A DNA stretch of 64,000 bases from Panopea generosa (Eukaryota > Mollusca > Bivalvia > Adapedonta > Hiatellidae): the NCBI GenBank assembly GCA_029582155.1, contig CM055896.1, forward strand, positions 28,220,684 to 28,284,683. Direction: 5' to 3'. The position numbers and the translations under genes were made by a program. Below the pieces are notes generated by a model. That model was given only the letters and a program-made list of their open reading frames with translations, was not told the origin of the DNA and did not search any database. Shown here piece by piece: positions 53,271 to 64,000 of the stretch (positions are counted from its first letter, which is position 1; the number at the start of each line of letters is the position of its first letter).

Positions 53271-54082
53271 AATGGGGTTTAAGTGCTTCCGTGGGGTAGT
53301 CGCATAATGGCGGTTGTAAATAATCCTCAATTCTTCTTCTTTAAAAATGCATTTTCCTTTTTTAATGCTCATTTTTTTATTTGAATGGCATTATTGATGT
53401 ATTTTGAACATTTTGATAGCATTGTCATGTTTGAATTGTGAATTTAGAAAAAAAAAATGATGCTTGGAAATTGGGGTATGAATTCATTATTTCGGAAGTC
53501 TACTTTCACTTTGTCACCAGTGTACACACTGAGCAGAAAAAAATCTCTTATATGACACATGACCCCTACTTTTCTCATCATATTTTGATAGTGCAGAGGT
53601 TGACAAACAGTAAAATGTAGGTTTCACTTCTTTCATTTGGGACCCTCTATGAATGACAAGCCTTCAAACTTTTATTATTTACTATAGAATAAAGAACAAA
53701 AATCAATGGTGGGGTTACACCTAAAGCAAGGAGTTATATAGAGATATATGTGGAGATATAAGTCCAGGAAATTAACGTATATAACAGGCACAATACTGCA
53801 TCAAATCGTGGGCTCTCAAATCGTACCTCCTATTTTCCCTCAGTGCATAGAGATTGATTGCGCCCTGAGACCGTGAAATTATGGATGCAAAATTACCAGT
53901 GACTTAATTACATGTAGGTTACACATCTATTGGAGCATCCGTCATTCAGAAGTCTTGCAGTAGATTACTAGTTGAATCTGGCTAGGGCATAGACGCAGGT
54001 CTGGTTAAACACTGAACCTGTAAAACAACATAGTAAACACATATACATTATACACTTTACTTTTCTTTTTTCTACTAACATT
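53271..54082. other. Intergenic, no gene recognised
   Basis: Nothing supported on either strand. Confidence 0.4.
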
Positions 54083-54150
54083 AGACATGGCGCGCAGCTG
54101 CCGAATTATTCCTGTGAAGACGTGTGGCAAAATATAAAGATATATAGATA
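54083..54150 (+). repeat. Dispersed repeat, inverted copy of 20634-20705
   Basis: CGCGCAGCTGCCGAATTATT + CCTGTGAAG and GTGGCAAAATATAAAGAT match the minus strand of 20634-20705. Its GC content could be mistaken for a promoter. Confidence 0.7.
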
Positions 54151-56537
54151 CAGCGTAAAAGCAAACCGCTCCGCGCAGTTGTTTCCCTTTGTTTAATTCA
54201 GCACGTTTCCGGTTTGCGACATCGGTTGAGACGGTGTAATACTTCGGTCAAACTATACTATTTATAGGTTTAGGCAACATTTCAGAGTATTTTTGTAATA
54301 TTTGGTTTCATTAAAGTAGTAAGTATTTGGACAGTTGAATGATTTGTAAACAGCACATCGTAATTTTACGATAATAATAATAAGGGACGTTTCGCCACCT
54401 CGACGTCCGAACAACTAATGTTGATTCGACCCTCATATTTATTTCTACTTTAGTGTCCAATAATTTATATAGAGATATTATTGAAAAATTGATTAGCTGC
54501 TAGAAATTATTATTTTTAGTTATGGGACTGTCAAAAGCTGTATGGTTTAGAGAATGTAAAGTGAGCCATTAGTACTGTACTAACACATACTTTGTTGCTT
54601 AACTTCCAATACATACGGTACATTTAACTATGTCACTATAACATGCTAATAACTAGTTCAACAGCAAGGCTGTTGTAAATGACCAATGTGTATTCACTGC
54701 ACTTCTCACCTTTTTAACTGTGGCCCAACTGTGCAGCATGGAGCTTCCCATAGTTTCTAACCATATTTCTACTTTTCCCAAGAAGGATTTGTGTAGACAC
54801 AGGTTCGAAAGTTACCATTAAAGTGACAGCAGTCATCCATCCAAGTACTAACCCCATACTTCGTTGCTTAAAGGCTGGAGTCACAGTATAAAAGCCAGCA
54901 GCACCGATAAATGGCCACTTACACTAAATTATCTGTACTCACTGGAAGAATAGCACCAGTGGTGGGATTTTTAAAATTTCAAAAGTCATACAGATTTGGT
55001 TGAAACTTGGCAGATGTGAATTTGGAAATAAGTTGTACTTTATAAGTGACACATTCAAAAAATCTTTTTTGAAAACTGTTGTAAAATTTAAATTTTCCTT
55101 CAGTTGTGATTGACAGCTGATCTGAGTTCATGACCCGACTCTCCAGCCAACTGCAGTCCAGCTTCTATGGAGATAAGCCGTGCAGTGCATTTCACTCTTT
55201 TGACACATGGCGGGGAATTGAAGACTATATTAAATGTTACATACATAGTGTTTAGTTGTGCTATATGAATGTTTTATTGACAATTGTCAAAAGAGTGAAT
55301 GCATGGTATCAAGTATAAATTAAAAAAAAATTCTCATTATTCCCATCAAGGAATATCATGTTGATTTGAAAAAAACAACGTTTTGTGTAATTATTTTTAA
55401 ACGCACGTTTTCGAAATGTCCCTTCTGTGACATAACTAGGCCCAACAATAGCATAATTGACTTAAAGCTAACATTTAGGCAGTTTTATTGTTGTTGTAAA
55501 GAAAGAAAGAAAGAAAGAAAGAAAGGTAAAAACGTACTGATCAATTAACTTTTTTGATGGAATTGTACAATGAACAGAATTTGAACTTTTATAATAGGTG
55601 TTAATTTGAATATAAAAGTCAGAGTTTTTCTGGTTCAGACAGGGATGTTTTACTGCTTCATAATAAAGCAATACCATATTTCTAGCTAGTTTCATAACAG
55701 CAAGAAGTCTGCTTGAGATTTAAAGTGTCAAAATGTACTTGAAATCTTGGAGGAGGAGCTTAATTGTTTTTGGGAGAGAATGCACTGCGACAAAGATTCT
55801 TTCAAGTGATATACTTTGGGAAGGCTTGTGTTTGAAACTCATAGGAATATTTATTGTGCTGGAACTGCGGATTGTTTCATGCACAATAGTTTAGTTTAAT
55901 GCTTTAGTTTGAAACCGTTCTCAAACATAACAGGTTAGTTTTGTGCTGGAACTGGATTTTTATCTAAGTTCGAAGACTTAGCATCTATAGTAAAAACTTC
56001 AAAAGCTTTCTTGTCAGAATCTACTGACCTGATTTTGATGTAATTTTACTGACATTTACCATAGGTGAACCTCTACCAAGTTTGAACTCTTCTACGCATC
56101 TGTTACAACTTCAAAACAAATCAAAATTCTAACTACTTGCCCATCTCATCTTTCTGGAATTTTGAGCATACATGTATTATATAATCTACTTATGTTGGGT
56201 GACTCAAGGTCAGTCAGGTGAGCGATAAAGGGCCATCTTGGCCCTCTTGTTTATGTATAATTCTTGTTTTAATTGTCATGGAAGTCCACAGGTTATTTAA
56301 CTTCTTACTGATTTAAATTGTTGGCTGCATGAAAAAAAAAAAATCTCAAATGGAGAAACTAGAGACAGTGGATTCCGCAAACAAATTTAAAATAAATGGC
56401 CTTATTTGAAAATTAACATGTTATATATAGCCACTTACCTGAAAGGCCTCTGATTGTCTTATCCATTAGACAGAATATGAGATGTGTTTACTGTATATAT
56501 ATAGTAGAGATTGAAATATAAAATGTTTATATTATAG
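54151..56537. other. Region upstream of GTPBP8 coding exon 1
   Basis: No exon was recognised, but an acceptor-like TATATTATAG ending at 56537 suggests a spliced leader exon somewhere here. It contains a (GAAA)n run at 55497-55525. At 56205-56255 it has GGTCAGTCAGGTGAGCGAT + AAAGGGCCATCTTGGCCCTC, a terminal segment typical of interspersed repeats in bivalve genomes. Confidence 0.5.
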
Positions 56538-56618
56538 GTAAAGTTTGTCCCCTAACAAGAAGGAAATTGTTTACACTGAGCAGAAGCAAGCGGAATAAGA
56601 TTTGAGAAAATTGTGAAA

Positions 56619-57102
56619 ATGAACAGATCAGAAATGAAGTTTCTTATTCATAATTTAAAATTCTTGACTAAGAGAAAGACACAGTTTGAAATGAACCGGA
56701 CATTTACACAGATGTCACGTCATCATGTAAGAAAATTTATTTATTCTGAAAGATCTTCGGAAATGAGTACAAACAATGCTTTGTTCAGAAAGAAATTTAA
56801 ACCATTGTCCTGTATTTTGACAAGGGATTTTTCCTTTAACAAGAGTGAATCTGTAGGAAATCAGACTACTTTAAAGTTTTCCCCACATAACAAGAACAGG
56901 CACACGGATGGTCACACAAGAAATTTCCACAGCCTTAACAACAATATGAACATTTCCAATGGTACTGCAAGGTTAAGAACAAACTCTCGTGAATTACCCA
57001 TAATATATCAAAGCATGAGACATATAGCAAAGCGAAACAGGGGAGGCCAGCATAGCCACACACCTATAATAAATCCAATAGAAGATTTACAACAACATGT
57101 TG
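56619..57102 (+). CDS. GTPBP8: GTPBP8 coding exon 1
   Basis: 161 codons plus one base, MNRSEMKFLIHNLKFLTK to DLQQHVG-split. Donor G|GTAAGT. The region itself is not conserved enough to recognise; assignment rests on phase agreement and position before exon 2. Later Met codons (residues 6, 26 or 34) could also be the start. Confidence 0.65.
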
Positions 57103-60100
57103 GTAAGTACAGTAGTACTAGTGGTGTAATGATGTTCGTTAATAATTGGTAGTCAAACAATAATGACTAAACACTTGAGGTCAAAGTCAATATTTTGATA
57201 AATTGGAAACAATAAAGCAATTTAAACAGTAGTGTGACAAATTACATGTCTCTAAGGAGCCTTTTTATTTTATTTTATTTTGGACAGCAGATCGGATATC
57301 TATATTGTAAAAGAGTTGTCCATCCATGCCTTATTTAAACAGTTCCAGAACCTGTTAAAGACTGTTGTAATGTGCTGTAGCTTCGGTGTTGTTTAAAATT
57401 TACTACTGCCATGTAATAGAAAACTTACACTATGACACCATTGTGTGGAGACTTCTTTTGTAAAATAATTTAGAACTGATTAATTGGTGAATGTGTTTTT
57501 CCATCAAATCCTTGTTTTGCAGTATCAGTAAACAGGTTTTGATGTTTCGTAATCATTGAATGGTATCATTAAAGGCAAAAATTGTTGTTCAATACTCTTG
57601 ATGACAGTAAGCAATTCTGATAGCTGACAGTTCACTTTGCTATTTGTTCCTGAATTATTGCCTGGTCCACCTGTGTGAATTAAAGCAGTCCACTTTTTGT
57701 TTATAGAGTTACTGCATGTTTTCAAATTTGCTCTTTATTTATAAGTTGCTGCTTGGGTCACCTATCCAATATAGAGCTATTTGTTCATGAGTAACTACAT
57801 GGTCCATTTGTCTAAAATAAAGCAGCCTCTTTATTTATGAGTTGCTGCTTGGGTCACCTATCCAGTATAGAGCTATGAGTTCATGAGTCACTACATGGTC
57901 CATTTGTCTAAAATAAAGCAGCCTCTTTATTTATGAGTTGCTGCTTGGGTAACCTATCCAATATAGAGCTATTTGTTCATAAGTTACTACATGGTCCATT
58001 TGTCTAAAATAAAGCAGCCTCTTTATTTATGAGTTGCTGCTTTGGCCACTTGTCTAAAATAAAGCAGTCAACTTTGCCCCTTTTTGATGATTTACTGCTT
58101 GGTTGACCTGTTTAAGTTAAAGCAACAACATTTCTTCAGAGGTATCAGCTTGTACTTGTTTGGTCCACCTGTCTCTGAAAGTGTCACGTTTGTTATGTGG
58201 CTCATGACTTCCAGATAAAAACTCTGCACTCTTGTCATGTATGGTCTTGATTCATGTAGCCACAACATGTGCCTACTTCCTGATAAAGACTGAATCTGCA
58301 TCATTGACCTGCCTGAAGAAAACTTTAAACCCTTGCCATGTATCTTCTTGATTCATGTAGCCACAACATGTGCTTACTTCCTGATAAAGACTGAATCTGC
58401 ATCATTGACCTTCCTGAAGAAAACTTTAAACCCTTGCCATGTATCTTCTTGATTCATGTAGCCACAACATGTGCCTACTTCCTGATAAAGACTGAATCTG
58501 CATCATTGACCTTCCTGAAGAAAATTTTAAACCCTTGCCATGTATCTTCTTGATTCATGTAGCCACAACATGTGCCTACTTCCTGATAAAGACTGAATCT
58601 GCATCATTGACCTTCCTGAAGAAAACTTTAAACCCTTGCCATGTATCTTCTTGATTCATGTAGCCACAACATGTGCCTACTTCCTGATAAAGACTGAATC
58701 TGCATCATTGACCTTCCTGAAGAAAACTTTAAACCCTTGCCATGTATCTTTTTTGATTCATGTAGCCACAACATGTGCCTACTTCCTGATAAAGACTGAA
58801 TCTGCATCATTGACCTTCCTGAAGAAAACTTTAAACCCTTGCCATGTATCTTCTTGGTTCATGTAGCCACAACATGTGCCTACTTCCTGATAAAGACTGA
58901 ATCTGCATCATTGACTTGCCTGAAGAAAACTTTAAACCCTTGCCATGTATCTTCTTGATTCATGTAGCCACAACGTGTGCCTACTTCCTGATAAATACTG
59001 AATCTGCATCATTGACCTTCCTGAAGAAAACTTTAAACCCTTGCCATGTATCTTCTTGATTCATGTAGCCACAACATGTGCCTACTTCCTGATAAACACT
59101 GAATCTGCATCATTGACCTTCCTGAAGAAAACTTTAAACCCTTGCCATGTATCTTCTTGATTCATGTAGCCACAACATGTGCCTACTTCCTGATAAAGAC
59201 TGAATCTGCATCATTGACCTTCCTGAAGAAAACTTTAAACCCTTGCCATGTATCTTCTTGATTCATGTAGCCACAACATGTGCCTACTTCCTGATAAACA
59301 CTGAGTCTGCATCATTGACCTTCCTGAAGAAAACTCTAAACCCTTGCCATGTATCTTCTTGATTCATGTAGCCACAACGTGTGCCTACTTCCTGATAAAG
59401 ACTGAATCTGCATCATTGACCTTCCTGAAGAAAACTTTAAACCCTTGCCATGTATCTTCTTGATTCATGTAGCCACAACATGTGCCTACTTCCTGATAAA
59501 CACTGAATCTGCATCATTGACCTGCCTGAAGAAAACTTTAAACCCTTGCCATGTATCTTCTTGATTCATGTAGCCACAACATGTGCCTACTTCCTGATAA
59601 ACACTGAATCTGCATCATTGACCTTCCTGAAGAAAACTTTAAACCCTTGCCATGTATCTTCTTGATTCATGTAGCCACAACATGTGCCTACTTCCTGATA
59701 AACACTGAATCTGCATCATTGACCTTCCTGAAGAAAACTTTAAACCCTTGCCATGTATCTTCTTGATTCATGTAGCCACAACATGTGCCTACTTCCTGAT
59801 AAAGACTGAATCTGCATCATTGACCTTCCTGAAGAAAACTTTAAACCCTTGCCATGTATCTTCTTGATTCATGTAGCCACAACATGTGCCTACTTCCTGA
59901 TAAACACTGAATCTGCATCATTGACCTTCCTGAAGAAAACTTTAAACCCTTGCCATGTATCTTCTTGATTTATGTAGCCACAACATATGCCTACTTCCTG
60001 ATAAACACTGAATCTGCATCATTGACCTGCCTGAAGAAAACTTTAAACCCTTGCCATGTATCTTCTTGATTCATGTAGCCACAACATGTGCCTACTTCCT

Positions 60101-60842
60101 GATAAAGACTGAATCTGCATCATTGACCTGCCTGAAGAAAACTTTAAACCCTTGCCATGTATCTTCTTGATTCATGTAGCCACAACATGTGCCTACTTCC
60201 TGATAAACACTGAATCTGCATTATTGACCTTCCTGAAGAAAACTTTAAACCCTTGCCATGTATCTTCTTGATTCATGTAGCCACAACATGTGCTTACTTC
60301 ATGATAAACACTGAATCTGCATCATTGACCTTCCTGAAGAAAACTTTAAACCCTTGCCATGTATCTTCTTGATTCATGTAGCCACAACATGTGCTTACTT
60401 CCTGATAAACACTGAATCTGCATCATTGACCTGCCTGAAGAAAACTTTAAACCCTTGCCATGTATCTTCTTGATTCATGTAGCCACAACATGTGCTTACT
60501 TCCTGATAAAGACTGAATCTGCATCATTGACCTTCCTGAAGAAAACTTTAAACCCTTGCCATGTATCTTCTTGATAAAAACTTTGTTCAAATACCTGTAC
60601 CATGTACTTACTAGACTAGAGGTCCATGATATATAAGTATTACTGGTTGAAAGAAATGTATGACTATTTTTGTTTACTTCTCAGTGACACCGATTATAAA
60701 TGAGAATGACATTGTGTTCAAACCAACAATGGAGGAGATAAATGAAGCACAGAAGTTATTTTTGCCGGGACCAAAACACAAGATAGAGTTTGTTAAATCA
60801 GCACTTTTTACAGAACATCTCCCAGACTACAACCTACCAGAG
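56619..60842 (+). CDS. GTPBP8: GTP-binding protein 8 (EngB/YihA-type GTPase), first two coding exons, 3' partial
   Basis: GTPBP8 is the metazoan mitochondrial member of the EngB GTPase family, linked to large-subunit ribosome assembly. Exons 56619-57102 and 60685-60842 join in phase 1. The second exon reads TPIINENDIVFKPTMEEINEA, then KHKIEFVKSALFTEHLPDYN and LPE. It matches the vertebrate block IFDPSPEDIARA...RIDYVSSAVR..APDLPRPE that stands just before the first GTPase motif. The P-loop and remaining G motifs lie beyond the window. Exon 1 is basic and Ser/Asn-rich (KKFKPLSCILTRDFSFNK), plausible as a mitochondrial presequence. At 214 residues the part before the G domain is about twice the vertebrate length. 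The first ATG is 56619; an in-frame stop is at 56577-56579. Confidence 0.82.
57103..57730. other. GTPBP8 intron 1, unique 5' part
   Basis: No feature recognised. Confidence 0.45.
57731..58065 (+). repeat. 96-bp tandem repeat, about 3.4 copies
   Basis: CTCTTTATTTAT(A/G)AGTTGCTGC recurs at 57731, 57827, 57923 and 58019, exact 96-bp spacing, with few substitutions. The last unit is cut short. Confidence 0.93.
58214..60574 (+). repeat. 101-bp tandem array, about 23 copies
   Basis: The monomer GAAGAAAACTTTAAACCCTT + GCCATGTATCTTCTTGATTC + ATGTAGCCACAACATGTGCC + TACTTCCTGATAAAGACTGA + ATCTGCATCATTGACCTTCC + T is nearly invariant (for example 58315 to 58416). Recurrent alternatives are AAAGACT/AAACACT, CCTTCC/CCTGCC and GTGCCT/GTGCTT. 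The very low divergence implies recent expansion or homogenisation. Its last unit stops about 110 bases before GTPBP8 exon 2. No coding role. Confidence 0.97.
60685..60842 (+). CDS. GTPBP8: GTPBP8 coding exon 2
   Basis: 52 codons after the split Val. Acceptor TTACTTCTCAG, donor GAG|GTATGG, phase 0 out. The next exon should open with a VAFIGRSNVGKSSL-like P-loop outside the window. Confidence 0.85.
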
Positions 60843-60887
60843 GTATGGGCAATCTCACTTCATTGGAGTGTTGTTATTGTTGTATGT

Positions 60888-61112
60888 TGTTAAGCTTTGC
60901 TTTCATCAATTTTCAGTTATATCTCGATATTTGAGACAATATTCCAAACACTGCCACATAGGAATATCATGCTGCAGATACATGGTATGATACCCAATCC
61001 AGTCGTGACACCAAGTTGACCAGACTTAGAGCTATTCTCAAAACGCTGACCACCAAGCGAGGAAGCTTCTAGTACCATTTTTCAAGACTTGGTATAACCC
61101 GGCTGGGGTCTT
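60888..61112 (-). mobile_element. SINE (family C), head truncated, in GTPBP8 intron 2
   Basis: The minus-strand body matches 14540-14850 (TTTTCAGTTATATCTC, ATACATGGTATGATACCCAA, AAGCTTCTAGTACCATTTTT, GGTATAACCCGGC). The tRNA-like part beyond the B box is missing. Confidence 0.8.
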
Positions 61113-61230
61113 TGGAGTGTAATATCAGATTTAACATATGTGGCAAGTTTTATCAGGAGAAGGTACTCATCAGATGTCTGAATATATCTGATGTGCAGTG
61201 TATGATTATGATATATACATGCACAGAGAG

Positions 61231-63763
61231 GTCAAACTCAGAACCTGTGTACACATGTAGTAGTATATCTTACAGGTCAAACTCAGAACCTGTGTACACA
61301 TGTAGTAGTATATCTTACAGGTCAAACTCAGAACCTGTGTACACATGTAGTAGTATATCTTACAAGTCAAACTCAGAACCTGTGTACACATGTAGTAGTA
61401 TATCTTACAGGTCAAACTCGGAACCTGTGTACACATGTAGTAGTATATCTTACAGGTCAAACTCAGAACCTGTGTACACATGTAGTAGTATATCTTACAG
61501 GTCAAACTCGAAACCATTGTACACATGTAGTAGTATATCTTACAGGTCAAACTCAGAACCTGTGTACACATGTAGTAGTATATATCTTACAAGTCAAACT
61601 CAGAACCTGTGTACACATGTTGTAGTATATCTTACAGGTCAAACTCGGAACCTGTGTACACATGTAGTAGTATATCTTACAGGTCAAACTCAGAACCTGT
61701 GTACACATGTAGTAGTATATCTTACAGGTCAAACTCAGAACCTGTGTACACATGTAGTAGTATATCTTACAGGTCAAACTCAGAACCTGTGTACACATGT
61801 AGTAGTATATCTTACAGGTCAAACTCAGAACCTGTGTACACATGTAGTAGTATATCTTACAGGTCAAACTCAGAACCTGTGTACACATGTAGTAGTATAT
61901 CTTACAGGTCAAACTGAGAACCTGTGTACACATGTAGTAGTATATCTTACAGGTCAAACTCAGAACCTGTGTACACATGTAGTAGTATATCTTACAGGTC
62001 AAACTCGAAACCATTGTACACATGTAGTAGTATATCTTACAGGTCAAACTTGGAACCATTGTACACATGTAGTAGTATATCTTACAGGTCGAACTCGGAA
62101 CCATTGTACACATGTAGTAGTATATCTTACAGGTCAAACTTGGAAACATTCACACATGTAGTAGTATATCTTACAAGTCAAACTTGGAACCATTGTACAC
62201 ATGTAGTAGTATATATCTTACAGGTCAAACTTGGAACCTGTGTACACATGTAGTAGTATATCTTACAGGTCAAACTTGGAACCATTGCACACATGTAGTA
62301 GTATACCTTACAGGTCAAACTCGGAACCTGTGTACACATGTAGTAGTATACCTTACAGGTCAAACTCAGAACCTGTGTACACATGTAGTAGTATATCTTA
62401 CAGGTCAAACTCAGAACCATTGTACACATGTAGTAGTATATCTTACAGGTCAAAATTGGAACCATTGTACACATGTAGTAGTATATATCTTACAGGTCAA
62501 ACTTGGAACCTGTGTACACATGTAGTAGTATATCTTACAGGTCAAACTTGGAACCATTGCACACATGTAGTAGTATACCTTACAGGTCAAACTCAGAACC
62601 TGTGTACACATGTAGTAGTATATCTTACAGGTCAAACTTGGAACCATTGCACACATGTAGTAGTATATCTTACAGAAACCATTGTACACATGTAGTAGTA
62701 TATCTTACAGGTCAAACTCGGAACCATTGTACACATGTAGTAGTATATCTTACAGGTCAAACTCAGAACCTGTGTACACATGTAGTAGTATATCTTACAG
62801 GTCAAACTGAGAACCTGTGTACACATGTAGTAGTATATCTTACAGGTCAAACTCAGAACCTGTGTACACATGTAGTAGTATATCTTACAGGTCAAACTCA
62901 GAACCTGTGTACACATGTAGTAGTATATCTTACAGGTCAAACTCAGAACCTGTGTACACATGTAGTAGTATATCTTACAGGTCAAACTCAGATCCTGTGT
63001 ACACATGTAGTAGTATATATCTTACAAGTCAAACTCAGAACCTGTGTACACATGTTGTAGTATATCTTACAGGTCAAACTCGGAACCTGTGTACACATGT
63101 AGTAGTATATCTTACAGGTCAAACTCAGAACCTGTGTACACATGTAGTAGTATATCTTACAGGTCAAACTCGAAACCATTGTACACATGTAGTAGTATAT
63201 CTTACAGGTCAAACTCGGAACCATTGTACACATGTAGTAGTATATATCTTACAGGTCAAACTCAGAACCTGTGTACACATGTAGTAGTATATCTTACAGG
63301 TCAAACTCAGAACCTGTGTACACATGTAGTAGTATATCTTACAGGTCAAACTCAGAACCTGTGTACACATGTAGTAGTATATCTTACAGGTCAAACTCAG
63401 AACCTGTGTACACATGTAGTAGTATATCTTACAGGTCAAACTCAGAACCTGTGTACACATGTAGTAGTATATCTTACAGGTCAAACTCGAAACCATTGTA
63501 CACATGTAGTAGTATATCTTACAGGTCAAACTCGGAACCATTGTACACATGTAGTAGTATATATCTTACAGGTCAAACTCAGAACCTGTGTACACATGTA
63601 GTAGTATATCTTACAGGTCAAACTCAGAACCTGTGTACACATGTAGTAGTATATCTTACAGGTCAAACTCAGAACCTGTGTACACATGTAGTAGTATATA
63701 TCTTACAGGTCAAACTCAGAACCTGTGTACACATGTAGTAGTATATCTTACAGGTCAAACTCA
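61231..63763 (+). repeat. 45-bp minisatellite, about 56 copies
   Basis: The monomer GTCAAACTCAGAACCTGTGT + ACACATGTAGTAGTATATCT + TACAG runs for 2.5 kb. Classes are CCTGTG/CCATTG, CTCAGA/CTCGGA/CTTGGA, and 47-bp units with an extra TA. 45 is a multiple of three and the monomer lacks stops in several frames, so long ORFs appear on both strands; these are not genes. A rare variant (AAGTC with TGTTGTAG) occurs at 61591 and again 1435 bases later at 63026, indicating block duplication. Confidence 0.97.
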
Positions 63764-64000
63764 AATTTGACATTTTTGATCCATTTTAGTCGGACATTGA
63801 GTAATAATTAAACGTTGCTATAATTACTATTTTTACTCAATAATTTTAGTCTTCTATATAATTTCAGATACTAAAATCTCAGATTCTGAAATGTGTACAT
63901 TATAAATCTGTATACAGACGAGGTTCAAACTTGGGTAATGTGTACATTATAAATCTGTATACAGATGAGGTTCAAACTTGGGAATATAGGAATTGTCTCA
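63764..64000 (+). repeat. GTPBP8 intron continuation with a 47-bp duplication at the window end
   Basis: AATGTGTACATTATAAATCT begins at 63890 and again at 63937 with ACAGA(C/T)GAGGTTCAAACTTGG, two copies and probably the start of another array beyond the window. Confidence 0.85.

Noticed and set aside
54083..54150. CpG-containing segment as GTPBP8 promoter
   Set aside because: It is an inverted copy of a dispersed repeat at 20634-20705.
56613..56618. GTPBP8 start six bases earlier at GTG
   Set aside because: GTG is not a normal eukaryotic initiator; the first ATG at 56619 was used.
61112..63770. ORFs up to 349 codons on both strands
   Set aside because: They are a by-product of a 45-bp, stop-poor unit inside a GTPBP8 intron, with equal openness on both strands.

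Overview
This is eukaryotic nuclear DNA, AT-rich and intron-rich, with short exons inside long repeat-laden introns. The evidence points to a bivalve mollusc, probably a heterodont clam. There are several tRNA-derived SINE families of the kind common in clam genomes, molluscan 'tgaccttgacc'-type interspersed repeats, a CR1/L2-like LINE, and a 177-bp solo LTR whose length matches what I remember of the Steamer retrotransposon of soft-shell clams. The species is not proven by the sequence.

Layout. 1-5.7 kb: a full-length-looking LINE on the minus strand (1215-codon ORF with a 2A-like motif, endonuclease and reverse transcriptase), ending in an (ATT)n tail. 5.7-11.5 kb: intergenic DNA made of a hairpin MITE-like element, a SINE, an approximately 550-bp repeat in tandem and degenerate interspersed repeats. 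11.5-18.35 kb, minus strand: the complete gene for ribosomal protein L21 (160 aa, four coding exons, a probable 5'TOP leader exon, and a poly(A) signal just after the stop). Its introns hold SINEs, two hairpin elements and a duplicated segment. 18.35-22.35 kb: intergenic, with a LINE relic split by the solo LTR. 22.4-45.6 kb, plus strand: the USP12/USP46 deubiquitinase gene. All 349 residues from Gly2 to the stop are readable in eight exons, and a candidate first exon ends exactly on the start codon. 45.6-56.5 kb: 3' region and intergenic DNA with microsatellites and old repeats. 56.5 kb to the window end, plus strand: the first two coding exons of a GTPBP8 (EngB/YihA-type mitochondrial GTPase) gene, which runs off the window.

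The three genes are housekeeping genes with separate jobs: cytosolic ribosome, deubiquitination and mitochondrial ribosome biogenesis. RPL21 and USP12/46 are head to head about 4 kb apart; GTPBP8 follows USP12/46 on the same strand.

The most striking feature is tandem repetition inside introns. The USP12/46 gene carries four arrays (37-bp x ~102, 31-bp x ~14, 34-bp x ~70, 35-bp x ~22) and GTPBP8 three more (96-bp, 101-bp x ~23, 45-bp x ~56). Two of the USP12/46 arrays start exactly on an exon-intron junction. Their founding monomer is the last 8-12 exon bases plus the splice donor, so the 5' splice site has been copied about 70 and about 22 times. Long open frames within arrays are by-products of repeat structure, not genes.
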